This document shows, piece after piece, positions 58,017 to 64,000 of a stretch of DNA of 64,000 nucleotides. Each line of letters opens with the position of its first letter. The stretch's first letter is position 1. The stretch covers positions 1 through 64,000 of the forward strand of contig JAJZFV010000002.1 of NCBI GenBank assembly GCA_021805205.1. The letters run 5' to 3'. The stretch comes from Actinomycetes bacterium. Lineage in GTDB: Bacteria > Actinomycetota > Acidimicrobiia > Acidimicrobiales > Acidimicrobiaceae. Made by a program: the position numbers and the translations under genes. A model generated the notes under the pieces. That model was not told the DNA's origin, searched no databases, and worked only from the letters and a program-made list of their open reading frames with translations.

Positions 58017-58185
58017 GTAGCTGACCTCCGTGGCATTCGCGGACTCTCCTAGATTCAATTCAACACTTAATTTCAATTATTACAGTAAGCATTGATAAAA
58101 AATCATTAGATTCTTCAACTGTCGACTACGAGTTGACGTTCTGTCACCAACGATATGCACATAGTCACCCCTAGCGGTGGTAAAA

Positions 58186-58212
58186 TTAGCAGTCAAAAGT
58201 ATTGAGTGCTAA
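58186..58212. promoter_or_regulatory. CIRCE operator (HrcA binding site), one mismatch
   Basis: TTAGCAGTC (58186-58194), nine bases, then GAGTGCTAA (58204-58212). The consensus is TTAGCACTC-N9-GAGTGCTAA, so only one of 18 arm positions differs. TAAAAT at 58181-58186 is a -10 candidate just before it, the usual arrangement for HrcA repression. It lies 15 bp upstream of the FmdB-like gene. Confidence 0.85.
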
Positions 58213-58227
58213 AAACTAGGAGTTACT

Positions 58228-58539
58228 ATGCCTCGTTACGAGTACATTTGCAAATCATGTTCTTACAACTTCGAGGTACAACAGAGCTTCTCCGACGATC
58301 CTCTTACTACGTGCGAAAAATGTGGCGGAGAACTTAGAAAAGTATTTGGAAACATCGGAATCACCTTCAAGGGGAGCGGCTTCTACAAGACCGACTCTAG
58401 ATCTTCAACCACTTCAGCAGTAGCGCCAACCACTACTGCAACCGAAACTGCACCTGCAACAACGGCCGAGCCAGCGAAGACGACAACGGAGACGGCTTCG
58501 ACACCTCCTGCGCCAACGCCGTCACCTGCCTCTAATTGA
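58228..58539 (+). CDS. FmdB-family zinc-ribbon protein with Ala/Thr-rich tail
   Basis: A 103-residue protein. Residues 1-48 are the FmdB zinc ribbon: PRYEYICKSCSYNFEV, then LTTCEKCGGELRKVFGNIG, with CxxC pairs for one zinc. The motif GITFKGSGFYKTDSR is a family hallmark. The last 45 residues are a disordered Thr/Ala/Pro-rich tail (TETAPATTAEPAKTTTE). FmdB proteins were linked to formamidase/amidase genes, but their role is unknown. The ATG has TAGGAG upstream. The CIRCE operator 15 bp upstream suggests heat-shock control by HrcA and a role in protein quality control. Confidence 0.88.
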   Translation: MPRYEYICKSCSYNFEVQQSFSDDPLTTCEKCGGELRKVFGNIGITFKGSGFYKTDSRSSTTSAVAPTTTATETAPATTAEPAKTTTETASTPPAPTPSPASN

Positions 58540-58540
58540 A

Positions 58541-59773
58541 TTATCCTCCGAGTATTACTCGGGGACCACGGCCCCAGGAAATATAGTGCCACGACCAGTT
58601 GAGCAAAACCGACAGGCGGTTGCGCACTCCAAGAAGCGTCATCAAGTGAAGGGCAAGCCACGCTACCCAAGCTGTGGTTCCGGTCAGTTTCATACCGCCC
58701 GTTAGTTCAGCTACAGCCGCGTTACGACCGATAGTCGCCATCGTTCCCTTGTCCTTGTAGTGGAAGTTCTTAGTTATACCACCATTTAGAAGAGACTTTA
58801 TGCTTTCGGCGGCACAGCTACCAGTTTGAATTGCGGGCTGAGCAAGCTGCGGAAGGAGTTGGCCTTCGCCCAGGATGCCCCCGGCAACGTCTCCAACCGC
58901 GAAGATATTGTCGTAACCCTTCACTCGCAGGTCTTCGCCGACCTCGAAACGACCATTTCTGTGTTGAGGCAGTCCTAGCTCAGCAAATTGCTTGGCAACT
59001 CCAACTCCCGCACTCCAAATAACTAGTCGGGAGTCGATAAAGTTGCCATCCTTAAGCTGCACTCCTTCTGGAGTAACGCCTTCAACGGTGGTATTTAGAT
59101 AAACCTCGACGCCTCTCCCCTTGAGTTCAGCCGAAGCGTACTTGGAGAGTTCAGGCGAAAAGGCGCCCAGTAGTCGGTCTTGGGCTTCGATCAAGATGAC
59201 TCTGGCTTGCGCGGGATCTAGAGCCGGATAGTCGGTACGAAAAGCCCGCAACTTCAATTCTGCAAGAGCGCCTGCCATCTCAACACCGGTTGCCCCACCG
59301 CCTATTACCACCGTCGTCAGGGTATTGTCCCGGCTACCCCGAGAAGCAGCCCTTTCAAAGAGCGAAAAGACCTTGTTTCTTACCGCAAGGGCCTCATCCA
59401 AGGTGTAGATGGCATGGCAATTCTCTTCCGCACCTGGAACATTAAAGAAGTTCGTGGTTGCACCCATAGCCAAGACGAGGTAGTCATATGGAATTCGACC
59501 CCCGTCAACGAGAGCTATTTCATTTGCTGCTGTGTCAATTCCACTCAAGATGCCCTGTCGGAAAGTAACTCCCTTTCGCTTCCTTAGCAGAGTTCTAACT
59601 GGAAATGCGACATCGCCAGGGTTTAGTCCAGCGGTTGCAACCTGATAAAGGAGGGGTTGAAACGTTGCAAAGTTATGACGATCGACTAGCGTCACATCAA
59701 CGCCAGCGTCTGAGAGCGTACTCATCGCCGCCAATCCTGCGAACCCCGCACCCACTATGACTACTTTTGCCAC
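58541..59773 (-). CDS. ndh: Type II NADH dehydrogenase
   Basis: Single-subunit, non-proton-pumping NADH:quinone oxidoreductase. The 410 residues begin (GTG 59773) with the FAD site KVVIVGAGFAGLAAMSTL. They have the NADH site TVVIGGGATGVEMAGALAEL near 162, the quinone-side FAVGDVAGGILGEGQLLPQLAQPAIQTG near 292 and a C-terminal amphipathic membrane anchor (WVAWLALHLMTLLGVRNRLSVLLNWSW). The end is 1 bp from the facing FmdB-like stop. It has its own promoter with a possible operator at 59786-59813. Feeds electrons to quinone while regenerating NAD. Confidence 0.92.
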   Translation of the reverse strand: MAKVVIVGAGFAGLAAMSTLSDAGVDVTLVDRHNFATFQPLLYQVATAGLNPGDVAFPVRTLLRKRKGVTFRQGILSGIDTAANEIALVDGGRIPYDYLVLAMGATTNFFNVPGAEENCHAIYTLDEALAVRNKVFSLFERAASRGSRDNTLTTVVIGGGATGVEMAGALAELKLRAFRTDYPALDPAQARVILIEAQDRLLGAFSPELSKYASAELKGRGVEVYLNTTVEGVTPEGVQLKDGNFIDSRLVIWSAGVGVAKQFAELGLPQHRNGRFEVGEDLRVKGYDNIFAVGDVAGGILGEGQLLPQLAQPAIQTGSCAAESIKSLLNGGITKNFHYKDKGTMATIGRNAAVAELTGGMKLTGTTAWVAWLALHLMTLLGVRNRLSVLLNWSWHYISWGRGPRVILGG

Positions 59774-59785
59774 GTCAATACCTCA

Positions 59786-59813
59786 CTCATATCACTTTGT
59801 TACACAAATTCAA
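59786..59813 (-). promoter_or_regulatory. Candidate ndh promoter with an inverted repeat
   Basis: TTGAAT (59813-59808), 16 bp, TATGAG (59791-59786) on the minus strand. TTTGTGTAACAAA (59808-59796) is an inverted repeat (TTTGT/ACAAA around GTA) inside the spacer, the usual position of a repressor site. It is loosely like a half-degenerate Rex (NADH sensor) site but does not fit the consensus well. Confidence 0.4.
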
Positions 59814-59942
59814 GAGTTCTGCAATCGCATAGCTCGCATCAAGCACGCAGATGCCCTATGTTCCGTGCAACATATTTCGTTAAAAACGCTAACGCTGAAA
59901 CTACTTAAAAACGTTCTCTGGAAACGAAAATGTAACTCAAAG

Positions 59943-60605
59943 TCACTTAAATGAAGAATTTGTGCTAGGGGGAACTACCCTGCTTTTCCACCTTCTTGGG
60001 GGATCAAAGTACGAAATCCAAGGCGTCGATCCCTTTAGGGCAGTCAAAAGCGACTTGGGATCGTCGCAGTCTACATCGAATTGAGTCTCGGTAAAAGACG
60101 ATCCAATCGCTTCTTCAACGTGTGCGTCAGAGCTTGCGACCGAACATATCTCGAATCTATCTGTAAAGGACTTTGCCTCTCCGCACCTACCATCGGGTTT
60201 TGACTTTGAATTTCCAACTTCGATTATGTCAATTAGCCCTCGTGACGCAAACCCTTCGATATCGCGCAAGTCCACCGATACTCGGACCAGATCGTTAGGG
60301 TGAGGGATCATAACCAAACCATCTTGATCTTTGATTCTCTCTACCGCTTCGCCAAATGAGAGGAGAGGAGGTATCGCCTCATCTAGATATAGCCCAATAA
60401 CTTCTCCAAGGTCGCATCTAAATTCTTGGCCGACGATGACCTTATCGGGGAACCTTACCTTTAGCTCCAAGGCGCCATCGATCCGTAGATGGTCGGTAAC
60501 GGCCACAACGTCCATAGAACTCTTAGTCAAACCTGAGACATACTCGTCAAAGGTGGTGCTGGAGTCACCACTTACGTAGGTATGGGTGTGGAGATCTAAC
60601 TTCAT
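59943..60605 (-). CDS. PHP-domain metal-dependent phosphoesterase
   Basis: A 220-residue protein of the polymerase and histidinol-phosphatase fold. Metal ligands are visible in order: DLHTHTYVSGDSS near residue 4, AVTDHLRIDGAL near 36, GQEFRCDLGEVIGLYL near 60, IPHPNDLV near 100, EVGNSKSK near 129 and SSDAHVEEAIG near 157. The set is complete, so it is likely an active phosphoesterase of the YciV-like group. The substrate (for example 3',5'-bisphosphonucleotides or a sugar phosphate) is not known. It follows the tldE-like gene by 9 bp and is in one minus-strand run with tldD-tldE. Confidence 0.86.
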   Translation of the reverse strand: MKLDLHTHTYVSGDSSTTFDEYVSGLTKSSMDVVAVTDHLRIDGALELKVRFPDKVIVGQEFRCDLGEVIGLYLDEAIPPLLSFGEAVERIKDQDGLVMIPHPNDLVRVSVDLRDIEGFASRGLIDIIEVGNSKSKPDGRCGEAKSFTDRFEICSVASSDAHVEEAIGSSFTETQFDVDCDDPKSLLTALKGSTPWISYFDPPRRWKSRVVPPSTNSSFK

Positions 60606-60614
60606 ATGGGGTTT

Positions 60615-61976
60615 CTAATTACCACTTATGCTTACGTCGTCTATTGCAAGGGTCATTCCGGCAGCCGAACCCAGTCGAAATGTCAAGTCAGAGGCGACTT
60701 CGCGCACATCTCCCAGCATCTTTTGGATCGTAGACGAAATCGTGAACTCTTTGATCGGCTCACCCAGGGAACCCTTAGTGACGACAAACCCCTCTGCTCC
60801 AACTGAGAAGTCGCCACTAATCGGATTAACTCCGGAGTGGACACCCGAGATAGATTGAACCAAAATCGCAGAGTCAACTGATTCAATCAGATCTTCTCTG
60901 GAAATTTGACCCGCCTCAAAGTAACAACCTCGCGGCCCGGGAGCGGTCGAGCCAGCGATTCCCCCGCGATTTGCCGAACCGGTCGAGGAAACCCCAGCCT
61001 TTCGCCCGGTATAGGTGTCGTAAAAGTAACCTTTGAGCTCGCCCCTGTCGATCATAACGTTGCGCCTAGATGCAAGGCCTTCATCGTCAATAGGAACGGC
61101 GGAGAAGAATCGCTCGTCGGTTGGGTCGTCGACCAGAGTCAGCTTTGAGCTGGCGACTACTTCCCCGATACGATTCGCAAAAAGGCTTCTGCCCTTTTGG
61201 ACCCGCTCTGCCGACAAGGTGCCGGCCACAATAGAGGTGAAGGATCTCGTAACCTCAGGTTCAAAGATCACCATCGTCTTCATCGACCTAGGTTTTCGCG
61301 CCCCCAGCATTCGAGTTGCTTTGGTGGCTGCTTCAGCTGCTGCAAATTCTATGTCAATCTCCGAGAAGTCTTTTGCTGCGCTCATTCCAAAGCCACTTTG
61401 GCTCTCATCGCCCTCTCCAGCTAAGGCATGAGCATATGCCCAGCAATAGGTAGCTTCGCTGTAGCGTTCTATCCCATTGCTGTTGATAATCGCACTTGCA
61501 AAGGCGCTTTCACCGTAGTTAGAGGAGTTGAGGGAGCGAATCCTCTTGTCACGTCGACGAGTCAGTCGTTCTAGGTCTCTGGCAAGTTCAATCTTCTTTT
61601 CCATTGGTGTTGAAAGAAGCTCGTGCGACCACTGCGACGACATAACTGGAGGTTCGACGCCGTCCGGTTCAGCCACTCCTGCAAATTCATCGGGCGAACC
61701 AAATCGAGAGTTGTCTCGCGCCTCTTCAATCGCCCTAGTGATCGCCTCTCGATCTAAGGTGCCGGCATAAGATATGCCAGTTCTCCCATTGCGCACTACC
61801 CGAATCCCAACCCCCGAAGACTCAGCTGTCGTCAAAGACTCGATTTCAAGCTCGTAGATTCGAATTGCTACTTCACGTTCAGAGAGAATAAAGGCCTCCA
61901 TGGCCTCGCCATCTATCATCGATGACTTTACAAACTTGACGGCCTTCTCCAATTCATCCATTTGCCGTACCGCCAA
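60615..61976 (-). CDS. pmbA: TldE/PmbA-type metalloprotease subunit
   Basis: A 453-residue non-catalytic half of the TldD/E heteromeric protease, which cleaves unfolded or modified peptides (for example microcin B17 leader). The N-terminal domain has SSGVGIRVVRNGRTGISYAGTLD near 53; the C-terminal domain has NRGGIAGSTAPGPRGCYFEAG near 345 and ISGVHSGVNPISGDFSVGAEGFVV near 385, the TldE/PmbA signature. The zinc motif HExxxH of TldD is absent here, as expected. It overlaps tldD by 23 bp, so the two are coupled. No precursor peptide gene was found nearby. Confidence 0.9.
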   Translation of the reverse strand: MAVRQMDELEKAVKFVKSSMIDGEAMEAFILSEREVAIRIYELEIESLTTAESSGVGIRVVRNGRTGISYAGTLDREAITRAIEEARDNSRFGSPDEFAGVAEPDGVEPPVMSSQWSHELLSTPMEKKIELARDLERLTRRRDKRIRSLNSSNYGESAFASAIINSNGIERYSEATYCWAYAHALAGEGDESQSGFGMSAAKDFSEIDIEFAAAEAATKATRMLGARKPRSMKTMVIFEPEVTRSFTSIVAGTLSAERVQKGRSLFANRIGEVVASSKLTLVDDPTDERFFSAVPIDDEGLASRRNVMIDRGELKGYFYDTYTGRKAGVSSTGSANRGGIAGSTAPGPRGCYFEAGQISREDLIESVDSAILVQSISGVHSGVNPISGDFSVGAEGFVVTKGSLGEPIKEFTISSTIQKMLGDVREVASDLTFRLGSAAGMTLAIDDVSISGN

Positions 61977-63345
61977 TCGTTACCTCGGTAATGCGAAGAG
62001 TTGGTTGCCCACACCCGACGGGAACACTTTGGCCATCTTTACCACAAGTACCCGGAACCATCGAAAAGTCGTCCGCTACAGCGTCGATACTTCTTAGCAC
62101 CTCAGGACCGTTTCCAATCAAGTTTGCCTCACGAAGTGGGGCTGTAATCTCACCATTTTCTATCAAGTAGGCCTCAGTCATTCCGAAGACAAAGTCGCCA
62201 GTAGCAGTGTTTACCTGACCTCCGCCTAGCTGCGCGATATAGATGCCATACTCGGTATCGGCGATTATCTCCTCTGGATTCGACTCACCAGCGGTCAAGT
62301 AACTATTAGTCATCCTCACCATCGGAAGATGGGCATAACTTTGTCTTCTACCGTTGCCACTTGAAACCCTTGCCGCTCGATCGGATTGGTTTTGGTCCCA
62401 CATGTAGTCGACCAGCACCCCATCTTTTATCAAGACATTGCTCTTAGCTGGATTTCCCTCGTCGTCGTAGGAATAGGTTCCCCACTGCTTACTAAAGGTT
62501 CCGTCATCAAGCAGAGTAACTAGAGGTGATGCAACTTGCTCTCCAACTTTACCGGTATACACAGAGGAGTTTTTGGAGATATGGTCAGCCTCTAGGCCAT
62601 GGCCACAGGCTTCATGAAAAAGCACCCCTCCCCCACGACCATTCAATACGACCGGAAGTTTGCCACTGGGTGCAGGGCGTGCCGACAATTTAGCGATAGC
62701 TCTGCGGGCGGCCCTACCGGCAAGCTCTTCTAGGTCGACTTCTTCGAGTAGTTCAAATCCCATAGTTCGAGCTACCGTCTCGTAACCACCTTGCATACCG
62801 GTATCGCCCACAGCTACGGTCGAAACCGATACCCTGGTTCTGATCTGCTCTTCTTCGACAAATGTCCCATTCGAATTTGCAACTAGAAAGCGCCTAAATG
62901 AATCGCCGTAGGAGGCCCCAACCTGCCTGATAGATGCTCCCGCAGATCGAGCGGCGGCGTCTAGACGTAGTAGTAGTTCTACTTTTCGATCTTTCGATAT
63001 TGAGCTCCCCATTATCGATTCGATATCGACTGGCGCAAAAAGGCGAGGGGAAAGCGCGATCGTTGAGGACCCTGACGTGCTTCGTATTGCGACCGCTGAG
63101 GCAGCCTCAGCCGCACGAAGTAGCCCTCGCTCGCTTAGATCGGCCGTATGTGCAAAGCCGGTCGTATCGCCAAATCGAACTCGAATTCCTGCCCCCCTCG
63201 CCACTCCTGAGGACAACTCCTCGACATTTCCATCGTCGAGGGCAGCAGAAAACGTCGCCTTCTCTTCGACAAAAACTTCAGCGAAGTCACCTCCACTTAC
63301 CAAAGCAGCGCGTAAAACTCTCTCCACTACGTCTGCGTCGACCAT
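61954..63345 (-). CDS. tldD: TldD-type zinc metalloprotease subunit
   Basis: Catalytic half of the TldD/E protease. The 463 residues have GAGIRVRFGDTTGFAHT near 50, the zinc site LFHEACGHGLEADHISKNSSVYTG near 242 (HEACGH = HExxxH), DEGNPAKSNVLIKDGVLVDYMWD near 294, and NATGDFVFG-type loops near 378. The start ATG 63345 is followed by VDADVVERVLRAALVSGGDFAEVFVE. It is the first gene of a tldD-tldE-PHP run and divergent from the flippase-like gene. It may act in maturation of a peptide or in protein clean-up. Confidence 0.93.
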   Translation of the reverse strand: MVDADVVERVLRAALVSGGDFAEVFVEEKATFSAALDDGNVEELSSGVARGAGIRVRFGDTTGFAHTADLSERGLLRAAEAASAVAIRSTSGSSTIALSPRLFAPVDIESIMGSSISKDRKVELLLRLDAAARSAGASIRQVGASYGDSFRRFLVANSNGTFVEEEQIRTRVSVSTVAVGDTGMQGGYETVARTMGFELLEEVDLEELAGRAARRAIAKLSARPAPSGKLPVVLNGRGGGVLFHEACGHGLEADHISKNSSVYTGKVGEQVASPLVTLLDDGTFSKQWGTYSYDDEGNPAKSNVLIKDGVLVDYMWDQNQSDRAARVSSGNGRRQSYAHLPMVRMTNSYLTAGESNPEEIIADTEYGIYIAQLGGGQVNTATGDFVFGMTEAYLIENGEITAPLREANLIGNGPEVLRSIDAVADDFSMVPGTCGKDGQSVPVGCGQPTLRITEVTIGGTANG

Positions 63346-63481
63346 AAAATCCTCCGCTACCTTTGGGCATTTAAATGTTGTTAACTGAACCTACTCGGTT
63401 AATAACCCTACTTTTATCGAGTATGAGGCTATCAAAGACGCCGTCTTAATAGGCGTGAATCCCCACTTGGCGAGTTTGGAA

Positions 63482-63487
63482 TATAAT
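63482..63487 (+). promoter_or_regulatory. Perfect -10 box for the flippase-like gene
   Basis: TATAAT, 75 bp before the start codon at 63563, in the 217-bp divergent gap with tldD. No good -35 lies at the right distance, so the promoter is only suggested. Confidence 0.35.
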
Positions 63488-63562
63488 GAAGATCTGAGAA
63501 AGTTTTCCTAAGCTAGCAAGAACGGGCAATCTCACCAAACCACTAACCCTAAGGACAGCCAA

Positions 63563-64000
63563 ATGATGCAAAGAGAATTTGGTGTTTTCAGGGCTGGGTC
63601 AGTAAAGAATTTCGATCGCCACAAGGCCTTCAACTACCTACGAATCATCGTAACCGTAGTCACCTTCTTTATAATCGCTACCAAGGTTCATCTAGGTTGG
63701 ATAGGCCAGATTGGAAAGAGGGGCTTCGGTCTCCTCACTATCGCCTTCCTCGCCACCTTGGTCGGGATCGCACTTTCTGCCCAACGGTGGAGCGGTGCAC
63801 TTGATGTACTGAAGGTGAAGAATAAGTTCAGCGACCTTTTCAAACTGCAGCTGGTCGGCTTATTCGCAAGCAACTTTCTCCCCTCTACCGTCGGTGGAGA
63901 CATAGTTAGAGCCAGATGGCTCGGACGACGAAGCGATCAGGTGGCAGAGGGATTCGCTAGCGTTATTATTGAGAGGCTCACCGGATGGTTAGTACTTCCG
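63563..64000 (+). CDS. UPF0104 / flippase-like membrane protein, N-terminal part
   Basis: The first 146 residues of a membrane protein that runs off the window. It begins at ATG 63563 with AAGGA upstream. Helices are visible at about 26-42 (LRIIVTVVTFFIIATKV) and 56-73. The family hallmark follows: NFLPSTVGGDIVRARWLGRR near 110 and EGFASVIIERLTGW near 128. This matches the lysylphosphatidylglycerol-synthase membrane domain (UPF0104). Members flip or modify lipids or glycolipids. With only the first third visible, the exact role is open. Confidence 0.85.
   Translation, partial: MMQREFGVFRAGSVKNFDRHKAFNYLRIIVTVVTFFIIATKVHLGWIGQIGKRGFGLLTIAFLATLVGIALSAQRWSGALDVLKVKNKFSDLFKLQLVGLFASNFLPSTVGGDIVRARWLGRRSDQVAEGFASVIIERLTGWLVLP

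Noticed and set aside
58017-58076. 20-residue N-terminal extension of galU
   Set aside because: TTG 58016 has GGAGG at the right distance and gives the usual GalU N-terminus.
60628-61770. Several plus-strand frames opposite pmbA (for example 61033-61431)
   Set aside because: Mirror frames of a well-supported gene, without start signals or motifs.

Overview
The window looks like a chromosomal stretch of a moderate-GC actinobacterium, most likely of the Acidimicrobiia (Acidithrix/Ferrimicrobium type). This is an inference. It rests on a mycobacterial-type SerC, a PASTA-domain Ser/Thr kinase, an MgtE_N/CBS protein next to an Nramp-family gene, frequent TTG and GTG starts, and several promoters that seem to give leaderless transcripts. 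No rRNA, tRNA, prophage or CRISPR array was seen.

Layout. 1-0.9 kb: the left end of an IS21-type element (start of istA plus four terminal repeats at exactly 22-bp spacing) inserted in an IS630-type transposase gene. 1.8-24 kb: an amino-acid biosynthesis region with leuB-ilvE-cimA, leuCD, serC, an aspartate aminotransferase, serA, leuA and ilvBNC, interrupted at 14.1-15.7 kb by a GrpB-family gene and about 1 kb of apparently decayed DNA. An ABC ATPase and a large membrane protein are translationally coupled behind ilvC. 24-30 kb: ilvD, gatCAB, an alpha/beta hydrolase and an SCP2-like protein. 30.5-47 kb: PASTA kinase, ligA, mnmA, a glycerophosphodiesterase, two-component genes, a PfkB sugar kinase, an M1 aminopeptidase, and an OmpR-type regulator with its kinase. 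46.8-50.5 kb: a small glycosyltransferase, methyltransferase and alpha/alpha-toroid cluster. 50.5-53.4 kb: an Nramp-related transporter with an altered metal site, behind a soluble MgtE_N/CBS protein whose 5' leader is strongly structured. 53.4-58 kb: molybdenum-cofactor genes and galU. 58-64 kb: an FmdB-like zinc ribbon with a CIRCE operator, type II NADH dehydrogenase, a PHP protein, TldD/TldE and the start of a flippase-like membrane protein.

How it works together. All steps of leucine, isoleucine and valine synthesis are encoded here except threonine deaminase; isoleucine can start from citramalate (CimA). Three of the four branched-chain operons (leuB-ilvE-cimA, leuA, ilvBNC) have a complete transcription attenuator: a short leader peptide rich in Leu/Val/Ile, a first hairpin, and a terminator hairpin with a T-run. 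In each case the likely promoter puts the start codon at or very near +1. leuCD instead has a 14-bp palindrome at its promoter.

The strongest new leads are the leaderless attenuator set, the CIRCE site in front of an fmdB-like gene, and the Nramp-related/MgtE_N-CBS pair with alternative leader hairpins (a candidate magnesium system).
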